Below are positions 32,144 through 41,594 of a stretch of DNA of 64,000 bases, piece by piece. The position numbers were made by a program, and so were the translations under genes. The stretch lies in NCBI GenBank assembly GCA_022448005.1, contig JAKUTK010000009.1, positions 1 through 64,000 on the forward strand, read 5' to 3'. The stretch's first letter is position 1, and each line of letters opens with the position of its first letter. The notes beneath the pieces are model-generated. The model did not search any database, was not told the origin of the DNA, and saw only the letters and a list, made by a program, of their open reading frames with translations. The stretch comes from Pseudomonas sp. (GTDB lineage: Bacteria; Pseudomonadota; Gammaproteobacteria; Pseudomonadales; Pseudomonadaceae).

Positions 32144-33166
32144 ATGTACTCACTCAACAGTGCGCTGATTCAGATGACAATGCGCCGCATGATCCTGGCA
32201 GGTCCACAGGGCTTCCCGGATGTGCTCCAGGAACAGCGGATCAGTTCAAGGGATGTGATGTGGCTGCACCTGCTCAACCGGAGAAAACTGGAGGCTTTGG
32301 ACCGGCTTCCGATCTCTCTCTTTAGGATCACCTATGACAGGTTGGATGTTGGGCGTGGAGGGCTGGATGATGACCTTTTTGAGCGCACATGCATCCGGTT
32401 GACCATGGTCACTGAAACCATCAATTTCGCGATCACTAACAAGACGAACCCACTGATCAGCATCGGGTTCGACAATGAAGGCTTCGACCGTTTCCGGCAT
32501 GAACCTTTTCTGCGACGGCTCATGATGATTCAGAAAGGAGGCTTCAAGGTTGGCCTTCGGTGCGACCTCGCTTCCCTAGAGCTGATGCCGGACAACCCTG
32601 AGGCACAGTTGAGTGATTGCCTGCGCATTATCCTCGGCGAGCTGAAGCACCAGCGCGCTAATGGAGGTAAGCGTATGGGCCGCGTGCGGGATTGGAACGC
32701 GGAGCTAACCAGTGGTGATGTCGTCGCAGAAAGGCTGCTGAAGGATGGTGTGACCCCCAAACTCGTTACCGCCCACGTTGGCTTGCCTGAGCGCGTTAAC
32801 AGCCTTCATCGTAAGTTGCGCCGTGAGAATCGTGTTGGCCCGAAGGGAGGCGGTCGAATCGGCAGTCATTCGAGCAGTATCGAGAGAATGCCTCGCCACG
32901 CTCTGCTCTTCATGAGCATCTACCTGCTGCTGGCCAAGAACCCCGAGACTCGTATCAATGCGCTGGTCTTTTCGCTCGCGCTCAATGAGTACCGCCTGAT
33001 CTGGTCGTACCTGAATTTCTCTGAGGCCGATACTCTCGACGCATCTGAATGCTGGCTTCTTGCGTCGGGTTATCGCTCTCAGGAGGTTAGCGTTGTCGAA
33101 TGCTCCTCCTGCCGTCAGATCAAAATCCAAGATAGGCGAAAGGCGAGCACCTGCCATTGGTGCTAA
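32144..33166 (+). CDS. FlhC-like (possibly FlhD-FlhC fused) transcriptional activator, candidate master regulator of transfer
   Basis: 340 aa. The C-terminal ~150 residues resemble FlhC: LPERVNSLHRKLR, ALLFMSIYLLLAKNP, ALNEYRLIW, ECWLLASGYR, then a four-cysteine end C-x2-C...C-x2-C (ECSSCRQIK...STCHWC) like the FlhC zinc site. The first ~65 residues (RRMIL...VLQEQRISS...LNRRKLEALDRLPISLFRITYD) have the length and pattern of FlhD (QRLI...FRLGI...LAETNQLVCHFRFD). About 100 residues lie between them. In SXT and IncC, SetCD and AcaCD are separate FlhDC homologues that activate all transfer operons. Fusion is an inference; the FlhC-like end is better supported than the FlhD-like start. Confidence 0.65.
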   Translation: MYSLNSALIQMTMRRMILAGPQGFPDVLQEQRISSRDVMWLHLLNRRKLEALDRLPISLFRITYDRLDVGRGGLDDDLFERTCIRLTMVTETINFAITNKTNPLISIGFDNEGFDRFRHEPFLRRLMMIQKGGFKVGLRCDLASLELMPDNPEAQLSDCLRIILGELKHQRANGGKRMGRVRDWNAELTSGDVVAERLLKDGVTPKLVTAHVGLPERVNSLHRKLRRENRVGPKGGGRIGSHSSSIERMPRHALLFMSIYLLLAKNPETRINALVFSLALNEYRLIWSYLNFSEADTLDASECWLLASGYRSQEVSVVECSSCRQIKIQDRRKASTCHWC

Positions 33167-33359
33167 CAAGATAAGGGCTTGATTGCTCACAGTCAGGCTG
33201 CAATGAGCTATCGGACCAGGCAATGCCTGGCGTCTTCGTTGGGCTCCCTACCAGGGAGAGCTATGGCGATTATGGGCGCGATATCCGATGAGCATTTGGG
33301 TTCCTGCGATACCGAGCGATGATGTAGTCATGACAAGGTTGAAGTGGAAAGAGGTGGCT

Positions 33360-33749
33360 ATGCCGAGCCATGATTCAGTGAAGTGCCAGTGCTGCGGAAA
33401 GATGATGGTGCCCAAGACAATCTTTAGTCGCGGCTTCTACGGCGGCTGGGGATGGTGGCTTGGAGGTGGTCGCCCCGTATCGAGCTGCTGCCCGTTCTGC
33501 CTATCCGAAAGGTGGGATGGGAGTTCGCCTGACGTCCGTGAAGCGGTCTGGTATCAGGCACTAGGGGTCGTTCTCGCATTCTTGTTTACCTTCATGGTCC
33601 TCGTTGCCCTCATCTTTGGCATCGGACTGTTTGATGCAGTTTTCGGTGTCAGGTCTTCGTGGCTTCCTGACCTTATCGCGCTTGTCTGTGCTATATATGC
33701 CGGACGTAGCTTCTATAAATGGTTTACACATATACCCGCACAGAGGTAA
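33360..33749 (+). CDS. Zinc-ribbon membrane protein of unknown function (129 aa)
   Basis: Four-cysteine N-terminus (CQCCGKMM ... SCCPFCLSE) followed by two hydrophobic helices (ALGVVLAFLFTFMVLVALIFGIG and a second near LPDLIALVCAIYAG). ATG at 33360 follows AGAGGTGG; upstream in-frame ATGs at 33288 and 33330 lack a better site. Ends at a strong terminator shared with traG. Confidence 0.65.
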   Translation: MPSHDSVKCQCCGKMMVPKTIFSRGFYGGWGWWLGGGRPVSSCCPFCLSERWDGSSPDVREAVWYQALGVVLAFLFTFMVLVALIFGIGLFDAVFGVRSSWLPDLIALVCAIYAGRSFYKWFTHIPAQR

Positions 33750-33751
33750 AC

Positions 33752-33779
33752 AAAAAGCCCGCATCGCGGGCTTTTTTTT
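33752..33779. terminator. Bidirectional terminator between the plus-strand regulator unit and traG
   Basis: A5, stem GCCCGC / GCGGGC with a 3-base loop, then T8. The T-run overlaps the traG stop codon. Confidence 0.9.
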
Positions 33780-36603
33780 AGTCTATGCTCGTTGGGCTTC
33801 GTGGCTTACTTGATTCCCGATATTTCTCGCCAGCTTCTTGTAGCTCTCTGTAAGTTGTCTGAGCCGCATTTTTTATGCCCTGCCCCGCATTTGAGAAATT
33901 CTGAGGCATCTCGCTGAGTTGATGTGTAAGCGGCTCAGGATTGCTCATGAACGTATCCACAACGGGAGGCTGATCCGTTGGCTGATTATTCAGACCTGTT
34001 TGATAGTGCTCCTGAACAACTGCTGCATTTGCGTCATCCTTAACGTCAATGACATCTCTACCATCGGCTTTCATAGAATGATAGCCACTTGTATTCATGT
34101 CATTCATTTCTAAGAATGCGCCAGCTGCGCCCCTACGAGCATTCTCGAAGCGATCATCCATACCAGAGGTGTCGGGCGCTGCTCCTTTCAGGCCTGCAAG
34201 TTCGTTTGAGTTTCCAGAATCAACCTTGAAGTCGAATGGAGAGAACTGAGAGTCTACCAACTCACCCATTCTTCCAGTTTGCTGCATATGAAGCATAGAG
34301 GCGGCAATGATTCTTTCATCATTATCCGTAGTGGCTTGCTGAACACTAGCAGAATTCATCAGGTTGCGAATACTTGCGTAGTCCTGTTCATTCTGTCCTG
34401 CAAGTTCTCGTATGCCCAGTGCAGCCGCGTGTTTTGTGAGGCCGCTATTTGCAATTGCCTTACCCGCAGCCTGTCCTATGTCAAGGTCTTGCTGGCTTCT
34501 CCAGCCCTGGCTAGAAGCCTTGGTATCTGTATATGTAGCTTGTGCCGATTTCGCTTCCGTGAGCGTTCTTCCGATTGTATCGCTATTAGATACCTGCTCC
34601 ATGGCTTGGTTATTTTGGGTAAATGCTTCAGCTGCAGCAAACGTAGCTGTGTCGCTCCTATTGGAGTCTACAACCTGCTGAAGCTGAAGAACGCCCTCTT
34701 TCGTTAATTGCTGCTGCTCGGAACTCATTTGCTGAAACTTTGCAGACTGTTCCAGCCTTCCGCCAGCCAGACCCATTGGAAGGGAACCGCCCAGATGGCC
34801 AGATGCTGAGCCAGCTTTAATTTCGTCTTGGCTCCATCCCGCTGAGGAAAGTTTCCTTACAGCCTCATTGTAATTTGTGCTTTCACCGAGCTTTAGATTC
34901 GTTTGCAGCTGGTCGCCAATTTGCGAAAGCTGTTGTCTTCCCGCAGATGTTGAAGAGAGCTGCGATGCTCCACTTTGAAGAGTCTCTTGAAGGTTGGATA
35001 TTTTTTGTTGCGCGTTTGCGTGGCTGCTTTGAACAGTTGCATCAGCTCCTGCAGCCACAGACAACTTAGGTGCTGTTGCTCGCGCGCCCGTGACGCTTGC
35101 ACCTGTAGTCATCTGATCAGACGTGTAGCTGGCCGATGTGTCCATAATCGGCGCCTGATCCTTAGTACGAGGCATTACATCTTCCGTGCGGAACTTATCG
35201 CCCTGAGTCATCTGTCCCATGATGCTATTTGCAACCATGGCTGAACCGGAGACGATGAAGAGCGCGAGCGGCGGTACCGATGCTGCGAGCATGCCTCCGA
35301 CGCCTAGAGCTTTGGAAATGGCATGATCTATATCGAGCAACTGAAGCATTGCAAAGCTTTGCGAGGTTGCATCGTACCCGTCAAAGATTGCTTGCATCTC
35401 CGCGCCGGCATACCAGAGGGTAAAGGCGTTTACGATGCTCAGCAGGGGCATCCAAAGCGCGACTGCCAAGGGAAGCACCATGTACTTCCCAAGAATCGAC
35501 ATGCCCTTGTCGCCGAGTACCAGGGCGAATGCCATGAACGGAGTCATCGCATACAGCAGACCTTCAAAGAAGGCGATCATGGGACGCATATAGTGCTTGA
35601 AGGTGTCGCCCTTCCCGGCCCACTGGATCTCTTGATGGTTAAGCGATTCTCGTAGTGCCAGAGCGGCATTCTGTTCCTGCCAGTGGTTCAACGCATTGAC
35701 ACGCGCGTCACCGAAGATTGGTTGGATAAGCGACATCTCGGTGTAGCCCTGAGCACTCTTGGCGCTCATGGCAAAGCTCTGGATAGACTGGTCAATTTGC
35801 GCCTGCAGTTCAAATTGCGTAGTAACCTTGCCTGCAGCTTTCTCAGCTGCAAACCCTTTATCCAGAATTTCACCCATCACATCCATCATCGCCTCTCGGA
35901 TGGCTGCATTGAGGCGAGGCTGGATATTTGTGCATGAGTCCAGACGCCCATTAGGCTGCCCGTCATATATGTACGCAGACTGCGATATAAGCGGCGCAGC
36001 AAGAACGGATTCCAGTCCGGCGCCACGATAAAGTTCGTCGATAGTCGTATAGTTTCTAAGGTTGATCGGGTTAAGCGTACAGAACGTCAGATACTCATTT
36101 ACGCTTTTCGGAAGATCCCATCCACCGTTTCTCCGGTAGTTTACAAATGAGTCAAGCGCTAGCGGATTTCTAAGCACGTCGCGCACTTTGGCCAGTGTAT
36201 TCAAACTGCTAAACAAACCGTAGTTCGTCATAGATGGAGTCGAAAAAGCCTGCTCTGAGGTTTTCGTAATATTGTAGGCCACAGTTGATATGACGGAGCC
36301 AATAAACGTAGGTCCGATAGGGAGGTTATCTACAATGCGGACTTGGTTCGTCGTTGTATCTTCAATGACGGCAGTAGTTGTTTGGCCGTAAAGCATCAGG
36401 TATACAACGAATAGCATACCCGCCTTATGAAATGAAATGCCTTGGCCGTTCCATATTGCTTGGAAACTGAGCAGCACCAAACCAATTAGAAAGCCGATGC
36501 GCGCCAGATCCTCACTGAATCCAGAGCCTGTAATCATGGCACTTGCGTTCAGGATTATCTCAAGGAACTCGCCGCTGCCAGTCGTATAAATGTTCATGGA
36601 CAT
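33778..36603 (-). CDS. traG: Conjugative transfer protein TraG (mating-pair stabilisation)
   Basis: 941 aa, like F TraG. The N-terminal membrane region (several helices within the first 450 residues, e.g. IGFLIGLVLLSFQAIW, LFVVYLMLYGQ, MTPFMAFALVLGDKGMSILGKYMVLPLAVALWMPLLS) is required for pilus assembly. The C-terminal 450 residues are soluble, rich in Gln/Ser/Ala, and in F mediate mating-pair stabilisation and entry exclusion. Last gene of traF-traH-traG, 3 bp after traH. Base composition is lower in G+C than the neighbouring tra genes. Confidence 0.92.
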   Translation of the reverse strand: MSMNIYTTGSGEFLEIILNASAMITGSGFSEDLARIGFLIGLVLLSFQAIWNGQGISFHKAGMLFVVYLMLYGQTTTAVIEDTTTNQVRIVDNLPIGPTFIGSVISTVAYNITKTSEQAFSTPSMTNYGLFSSLNTLAKVRDVLRNPLALDSFVNYRRNGGWDLPKSVNEYLTFCTLNPINLRNYTTIDELYRGAGLESVLAAPLISQSAYIYDGQPNGRLDSCTNIQPRLNAAIREAMMDVMGEILDKGFAAEKAAGKVTTQFELQAQIDQSIQSFAMSAKSAQGYTEMSLIQPIFGDARVNALNHWQEQNAALALRESLNHQEIQWAGKGDTFKHYMRPMIAFFEGLLYAMTPFMAFALVLGDKGMSILGKYMVLPLAVALWMPLLSIVNAFTLWYAGAEMQAIFDGYDATSQSFAMLQLLDIDHAISKALGVGGMLAASVPPLALFIVSGSAMVANSIMGQMTQGDKFRTEDVMPRTKDQAPIMDTSASYTSDQMTTGASVTGARATAPKLSVAAGADATVQSSHANAQQKISNLQETLQSGASQLSSTSAGRQQLSQIGDQLQTNLKLGESTNYNEAVRKLSSAGWSQDEIKAGSASGHLGGSLPMGLAGGRLEQSAKFQQMSSEQQQLTKEGVLQLQQVVDSNRSDTATFAAAEAFTQNNQAMEQVSNSDTIGRTLTEAKSAQATYTDTKASSQGWRSQQDLDIGQAAGKAIANSGLTKHAAALGIRELAGQNEQDYASIRNLMNSASVQQATTDNDERIIAASMLHMQQTGRMGELVDSQFSPFDFKVDSGNSNELAGLKGAAPDTSGMDDRFENARRGAAGAFLEMNDMNTSGYHSMKADGRDVIDVKDDANAAVVQEHYQTGLNNQPTDQPPVVDTFMSNPEPLTHQLSEMPQNFSNAGQGIKNAAQTTYRELQEAGEKYRESSKPRSPTSID

Positions 36604-36606
36604 AAA

Positions 36607-38016
36607 TTAGCTCCCTGCCCCCTGGTTCTGACGACCTTGAACTGTTTTGCCATTATCATTGTTCTCAGCCAATTGCAGAATCTCAGAAGCTCGCTTATCT
36701 GCATCACGGAAATTGGTTCCGTTCATGAGTTCTTTTGTCCACTCGCTTGTGACTCGTTGCCGCGCGGCACGCAAATCCTCTTTTATTTTTTCCGCTTCAG
36801 CGAAGTCAACGCCTGTTAGTCCCGCGTGGGCAGCGTCAATCAGCTCCATAATTGCTGCATATGCAGCGTTGATGGCGATGACATGTGCAAATTCTTCAAA
36901 GTAGATATAGCCCTCAGCTGCTCCAGCTTTCTGAATAACACGCATAAGATTGTGTCCAACAGCGCTGGACATGAAATACTGAACTTTTGCGCCATCAGCC
37001 TCAGACGCTGTTCCGTTCGCCAGCCTGTCGAAAACACCTGAGGTTCTAACGTCATCGATGATGCGTTGCTTCAAACCTTTGAATGAGCCGAGTGTTCGAA
37101 CAGATGGGTTCAAACATTGCTCTTTGTCATCGGAATCACAGCTGAGTACCTTTTCGTCCGACCCCTTACTCCCATCCACAAAAAGGGAGATTGATCGGTC
37201 TGTGATAGTCGGCTGGATTGGGGACGCAGTTATCTCCTTTCCACCCTTATCATTATCTTTTAGGGTAAGGATATGTGTACCGACAATCGACATGATCAAC
37301 TCGGCAAACTCGTCGTTTCCGCTAGTGAGGTGTGAAGCGATCCCCATTTTGCGCAAGCCGCACCACATGACGTTGCCTGTGTTGTAACACGGCTTCATCT
37401 TGCCTGCGCTTGCAAGCCGCTCTGACGGTGATGTAGCAGTTGCAGTTTTGGATGAAAAGAAGTCAGACGTTACGTTCTCAAGCATGCCAGTGGCAGCCGA
37501 TTTCAGATCGTTATGTTCGGCATATGCTTTCCTGCCGGCATCTATGACCCCAGTAGCCAATTGGCATGAATTCGAGAACATCTCATTTAGGCGCTGGATG
37601 TTGTTGCGCAGCCCTCGAATGATGCTTGCAGTTGACGCATCCATGTAATCCAGCGCGGCTTCAAATGCATAGCCGCTCACGACGCCGGCCGCGTTGGAAG
37701 CGATGTTTCTCATCAGCCCGACAAACTCCTCGCCATTGATGAATGAAAAAGAGCCTGTGTAAAGGTTGATACCGCCGCAGCCGCCTTTTGCAGAGGGTGG
37801 CGTGATGCTTATCAGGTTGGAAGTGGTAATGCGATTTCGCAGCACAATACCGCCACCCGATACGACACCCCGCGAAGCGGTCTTGTATGAGCCAGGACCT
37901 GTCACGTTAATGAGTTGGCCAAACATGCTGTTGACCTGTTGCTCGATGGTGGCAGAGGCCGTTAGGGGAATGGCGATTCCTACAGCAACGGCAAATGCGA
38001 GAGCGTTAATCCTCAC
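36607..38016 (-). CDS. traH: Conjugative pilus assembly protein TraH
   Basis: 469 aa with signal peptide MRINALAFAVAVGIAIPLTASA. Family features include FGQLINVTGPGSYKTASRGVVSGGGIVLRN near the N-terminus and conserved cysteines in GGCGGINLYTGSFSFING and GNVMWCGLRKMG. TraH is a periplasmic/outer membrane protein of F-type systems. Its start overlaps the traF stop by 4 bp. Confidence 0.93.
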   Translation of the reverse strand: MRINALAFAVAVGIAIPLTASATIEQQVNSMFGQLINVTGPGSYKTASRGVVSGGGIVLRNRITTSNLISITPPSAKGGCGGINLYTGSFSFINGEEFVGLMRNIASNAAGVVSGYAFEAALDYMDASTASIIRGLRNNIQRLNEMFSNSCQLATGVIDAGRKAYAEHNDLKSAATGMLENVTSDFFSSKTATATSPSERLASAGKMKPCYNTGNVMWCGLRKMGIASHLTSGNDEFAELIMSIVGTHILTLKDNDKGGKEITASPIQPTITDRSISLFVDGSKGSDEKVLSCDSDDKEQCLNPSVRTLGSFKGLKQRIIDDVRTSGVFDRLANGTASEADGAKVQYFMSSAVGHNLMRVIQKAGAAEGYIYFEEFAHVIAINAAYAAIMELIDAAHAGLTGVDFAEAEKIKEDLRAARQRVTSEWTKELMNGTNFRDADKRASEILQLAENNDNGKTVQGRQNQGAGS

Positions 38017-39032
38017 TGGTCTTCTCCATTCTGGAAATCGAAAGCACGAACTGCGGCATCGCGCATTGCGTTCACAAAGTCTTCGGGTGATTTGGTCGGA
38101 TCAGCGGGCGCATCGACGATCTGCTCTGGTGCGATCAAGCCGATCTGCGCCAGCCGAGAGGTGGCGTTCATCTCTTCCTTGGAGATCAACCCAACATCGC
38201 TTGCCGCTTGCAGGATGCGATTACTGGCAGCCTCCAGCGAAATCGTGCTGTAGCTGATGATGCGAACATCGTTTGGCGGAACCGCCATTGCGATAGCCGG
38301 TGTGGTAATGATCCCCAGGTGTTTCGCCAGGCCTGCGTCATACTGCAGATTCTGATACTCCCCTCCTGGCAGGGGCTCCCCGTCCATTGACACAGGGATG
38401 ATGGTGAAGCCATATGCGTGCTCCAATCCCTGCAGTGCTGATATAGCCTGTCCGCACAATGCACAGTCGCGGCCCTTGAAGAAAATCATCAGCGCTGCAT
38501 CGTTGGCGATGATTTTCAGCAGCTCTTTCTTCTGTACTTCGGCAGCCGAGGCCAGAGCGCTCGATGCGGCGTTCGATGTCGGATACCGAAGATCCTCATC
38601 CAGCAATGGCTCGTTTTTGATCGTCTGCATCGACGCCCTGGAGAACCGCTCGGCCTTGTCCATCATCAGGCGCTGCGCGTAGTAGAAGGCCTTGACGTTC
38701 ACCTCTGATGGATCGTCGATGGCGGCTTCTTTGAGCTTGGGGATCATGATCTGGAGCCAGGCGACGCTACCAACAGGGGGTAACTCCTCAGCTTTCTCGG
38801 TCGGCTGCGGAGGCGGTGTTGGAGCAGGCGGCTCCTCTTTCGGTTGCTCCGGCTCTGGCTCCGGCTCTGGCTCTTCATACCAGAACCACCCTCGTTCCTT
38901 ATCGGCGTAAAACGACGAGCCGGCGATTGCAGGAGTGGACTCGGCTTTCTGCACATCCTTCGTGGAGGTGGCCGCATTGGCACTCGAAAGCATCGTTGCA
39001 ATGAGCAGAACTGGGAGTTTTGTATAGGCCAT
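38013..39032 (-). CDS. traF: Conjugative transfer protein TraF (thioredoxin-like)
   Basis: Signal peptide MAYTKLPVLLIATMLSSANA, a Pro/Glu-rich stretch (about 55-85: EPEPEPEQPKEEPPAPTPPP), then a C-terminal thioredoxin fold with LMIFFKGRDCALCGQAI and a cis-proline ITTPAIAM. F TraF lacks the CxxC; this one keeps C-A-L-C, so it may be redox-active. Start at 39032 is preferred because GATAAT, a likely -10, overlaps the alternative ATG at 39065. First gene of traF-traH-traG, 64 bp below palindrome site 3. Confidence 0.88.
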   Translation of the reverse strand: MAYTKLPVLLIATMLSSANAATSTKDVQKAESTPAIAGSSFYADKERGWFWYEEPEPEPEPEQPKEEPPAPTPPPQPTEKAEELPPVGSVAWLQIMIPKLKEAAIDDPSEVNVKAFYYAQRLMMDKAERFSRASMQTIKNEPLLDEDLRYPTSNAASSALASAAEVQKKELLKIIANDAALMIFFKGRDCALCGQAISALQGLEHAYGFTIIPVSMDGEPLPGGEYQNLQYDAGLAKHLGIITTPAIAMAVPPNDVRIISYSTISLEAASNRILQAASDVGLISKEEMNATSRLAQIGLIAPEQIVDAPADPTKSPEDFVNAMRDAAVRAFDFQNGEDQ

Positions 39033-39096
39033 CGTGAATGCCGGCAACTGAACAGTGCGGCTCATTATCCTGATGGCAATAGCGGAGAGGTGGTCT

Positions 39097-39121
39097 AAAC
39101 CAACCACATTCTGGTCAGTTT
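39097..39121 (-). promoter_or_regulatory. Transfer-type palindrome (site 3), traFHG promoter
   Basis: Arms AAACCAACCACA and TCTGGTCAGTTT around one T, with outer TCT/GA symmetry. GATAAT (5/6 match to -10) lies 28 bp further on the minus strand. The site is 64 bp upstream of the traF start and directly next to the primase terminator. Confidence 0.7.
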
Positions 39122-39122
39122 G

Positions 39123-39164
39123 AAAAAGGCACGAGGCCTACCGCGTAGCGCGGTGGGCCTCGTG
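39123..39164 (-). terminator. Terminator of the primase unit
   Basis: Long stem CACGAGGCC-t-ACCGCG / CGCGGT-g-GGCCTCGTG with a 3-base loop; T5 on the minus strand. The primase stop codon lies inside one arm. Confidence 0.85.
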
Positions 39165-40256
39165 AGTCATGAAGCCGAGCGGTCCGAGTGCAATGAGCAC
39201 ATCGTTCCAATCGACCGATTTTTTACCGTCTGGAATCTCCATGGGTGGCATCTTGATCTGAGCACGGATGCCCATCTCCCACAGCCGAACCTTGAGTGCT
39301 TCGGCGGCTTTCCTACCACCCCCACTCCGATCCTTGTCTGCCCAAATGCGGACAGCCTTGGTACCGGCCGGAGGAACGAACTGCTCCATCAGGTATGTGT
39401 TGACCATTGGCCACACCGGGAGTCCCAGTGCTGTTTCAATGGCCAGTGAAGTTTCCAACCCCTCGGCAACATCAATCACCTCGCTGGCTCGCGAGGTGAT
39501 GACTGCAGCACCTGGAAGTGTGCGGTCGCTCGGGATAGGGAACATCATTTTGCAGTCGCGCAGTGGTGCCTTCTCGCCTTTAGGTGTTAGGTACAGTCGA
39601 TTGACGGTTATCCCGTCACCTGCCGGTGATATCACCAACGTGACGATTGCTGGGTGCTGTTGCAGCTTGCCCTTTTCATCCTTGTAGGTCAGTGCCGGGT
39701 GGAAACGAACGGATCGCTCCATTCCTGCACGATCCCAACAAAGAATTGCTCGTGAGCGCAGATACAACCGTGCCGGCTCTGCTGCAGGATCTGTGAGGGG
39801 TACAGTGCCCTTCCAAATCTTGCGCAGTGACTCTCGAATCCACGCATCACTTGGCCCTTTGTGGACTTTCGCTTGAACAGCAGGCTTAGGGGGTAGCGGC
39901 TCGCGGTCACCATCGGCATACCGCCCGTATGGATCTTTTATCCGCAACCGCGCACCCACCTCAGCCAGCGCCTCGCTGAAGGTCCATTTGTTTACCCACA
40001 TCAGCAGCGCAATGCCATCGGCTTTGACACCACATGTCTGGCACATGCCTCCACTGTGAGTATCAGCGGTTTTTTTGAACACTCGGAAACCATCTTCCCC
40101 GCCATGGACAGGACACGGACCATGCCATCCCGGCCGTTTCTGGAACGGAAGAAGCTCTGCAGCGAGTGACTGAAAGATGTCGTCCCAGCGCCCTTCTGCG
40201 GCGTCGAGCACATCTTGCTTTTCCGGGGCGTAGTTGCCCGAGGATACATTTGACAT
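39138..40256 (-). CDS. Plasmid DNA primase with zinc finger and TOPRIM domain
   Basis: 372 aa. N-terminal zinc finger CPVHGGEDGFRVF...CQTCG (C-x2-H...C-x2-C, about residues 45-75), then the TOPRIM signatures DVAEGLETSLA (Glu) and RIWADKDRSGGG (D-x-D). This is the P4/phage-type primase module used to prime the transferred strand in the recipient. GGAGG precedes the ATG at 40256. Third gene of a unit with the two genes upstream. Confidence 0.85.
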   Translation of the reverse strand: MSNVSSGNYAPEKQDVLDAAEGRWDDIFQSLAAELLPFQKRPGWHGPCPVHGGEDGFRVFKKTADTHSGGMCQTCGVKADGIALLMWVNKWTFSEALAEVGARLRIKDPYGRYADGDREPLPPKPAVQAKVHKGPSDAWIRESLRKIWKGTVPLTDPAAEPARLYLRSRAILCWDRAGMERSVRFHPALTYKDEKGKLQQHPAIVTLVISPAGDGITVNRLYLTPKGEKAPLRDCKMMFPIPSDRTLPGAAVITSRASEVIDVAEGLETSLAIETALGLPVWPMVNTYLMEQFVPPAGTKAVRIWADKDRSGGGRKAAEALKVRLWEMGIRAQIKMPPMEIPDGKKSVDWNDVLIALGPLGFMTHEAHRATR

Positions 40257-40306
40257 GACGACCTCCAATCGTAAGGAACCCGGCCTGTTACGGCCGGGCG
40301 CTGGGT

Positions 40307-40894
40307 TCAAGACAGTTTTCTCACCTCCCAAAGGTTCTTATGGGTGGGTACCCACTCGTCTTCGAGTTGTCCGTTTTTGATATTCGCCTTCCTGAGCACC
40401 GTTACTGCTTCTTTACCCATGAAGGTGACGCTGATTGTGCTAACCCCCTTTTCCGCGCCGGAGCGACGAATTTCAGGGGCCAGCTCAACACCCCAGATCA
40501 GGTGCTCACCGACTCGCAAGAAAAATGAGGGTCCATTTTTCTTGTTGAAGCGGTAAGGGGCGTGTCCGCTACCGCCATACAGGCCGGTAACTGACTTGCC
40601 CGCGATGCCACCGAAGCTCAACTCAACGCCCTTCTCAGATGACTGGATTTCCTGATCATCGGAGTCGTCGGGCTTGAAGGGGATCAACTCCCCTCGAATT
40701 TCTTCAGATTGAACATCGGTGTTGACCTGTGCTCTTCCGTTGAAAAGACGGTTGATGACGACAGGTTCCAAGGTTGGCTCCGCAACCTCGTCATCAGCTC
40801 CCGGAAGGAGGTCCTGAGAACGGGGTGACAGTATTGCGAGGCCCAGACTGGCCCGCAGGTAGGTTGGCTTATCGAAATCGACGCGAATCATCAT
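40307..40894 (-). CDS. Hypothetical protein upstream of primase (195 aa)
   Basis: Not recognised. Acidic middle (about 65-85) and a basic, beta-rich C-terminal half (GVSTISVTFMGKEAVTVLRKANI). Start MMIRVDFDKPTYLRA with AGGAGG upstream is convincing; the longer frame is rejected. Its start overlaps the stop of the membrane gene at 40891-41211. Possibly a primase partner, by position only. Confidence 0.6.
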   Translation of the reverse strand: MMIRVDFDKPTYLRASLGLAILSPRSQDLLPGADDEVAEPTLEPVVINRLFNGRAQVNTDVQSEEIRGELIPFKPDDSDDQEIQSSEKGVELSFGGIAGKSVTGLYGGSGHAPYRFNKKNGPSFFLRVGEHLIWGVELAPEIRRSGAEKGVSTISVTFMGKEAVTVLRKANIKNGQLEDEWVPTHKNLWEVRKLS

Positions 40895-41211
40895 TTCACC
40901 TCCTGGCAGCGCAGATAGGTGGGAATGATGTAGTTGTCGTAATCGATACTTGGGATGGCTGTCACGCGTGCAGGCACCGGGGTGGTGCACTTAACGCGAA
41001 ACGTCTTGCTCGCCATGGTGTAGCTTCGGCGGGACTTGAGGTTGGTGGTGACGGCTCGAATTATGTCTGGTGCGTACATCGCGAACGCTGCAAGCACGAC
41101 ACAAAGCGCGAGAGGCATCAGCGCACGTACCACTTCCGGCTGATAGATCATTCCCAGAAAGGTAGCGAGGACGCTATATCCCAGGATGACTTTGACCTTC
41201 AGATTTTCCAT
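40891..41211 (-). CDS. Two-helix membrane protein (106 aa)
   Basis: N-terminal hydrophobic segments VILGYSVLATFLGMIY and LMPLALCVVLAAFAMYA, then a basic soluble tail with two cysteines. GGAGA precedes the ATG. First gene of the unit that ends with the primase. Confidence 0.6.
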   Translation of the reverse strand: MENLKVKVILGYSVLATFLGMIYQPEVVRALMPLALCVVLAAFAMYAPDIIRAVTTNLKSRRSYTMASKTFRVKCTTPVPARVTAIPSIDYDNYIIPTYLRCQEVK

Positions 41212-41576
41212 TTCATTTCTCCGTTTGCTTGCTGCAGACGGAGAAACCCCCGCAGGGAGTTTTCCCCGCTGCGGGTTGTTATGGCACGCAAAAAAAGCCC
41301 CTAGTGGGACGCTCTTTCTGTTTGCCGTTGGTTAGATCGGATGAAGCCCCGATTTGGCTGTACCCAGCTCACATGATGATGCTGGGCTGCCTGGCCGAAG
41401 ATCGGTTCAGGCTCTTGTCGAGTGCAACATGCACCTGACGAAGATTCATTGCGCTGAGGCGCGGGGATGAGGCTGATGTTTCGCAAGCACTACGGAGAAC
41501 ATGAGTGCTTGGCTGAATTTTGAAGCTGTCGAGCGCGTTTCGTCAACCCGATACGTGCGGTATCCCGACGAAGCCT
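41212..41576. other. Intergenic region upstream of the primase unit
   Basis: 365 bp with no convincing gene. It contains a leader hairpin AACCCGCAG / CTGCGGG about 35 bp before the 41211 start and, farther out, a weak stem with seven T residues on the minus strand (41290-41312) that could terminate a transcript coming from the IS side. Confidence 0.45.
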
Positions 41577-41594
41577 TGAATCGCCCCGGATTTC

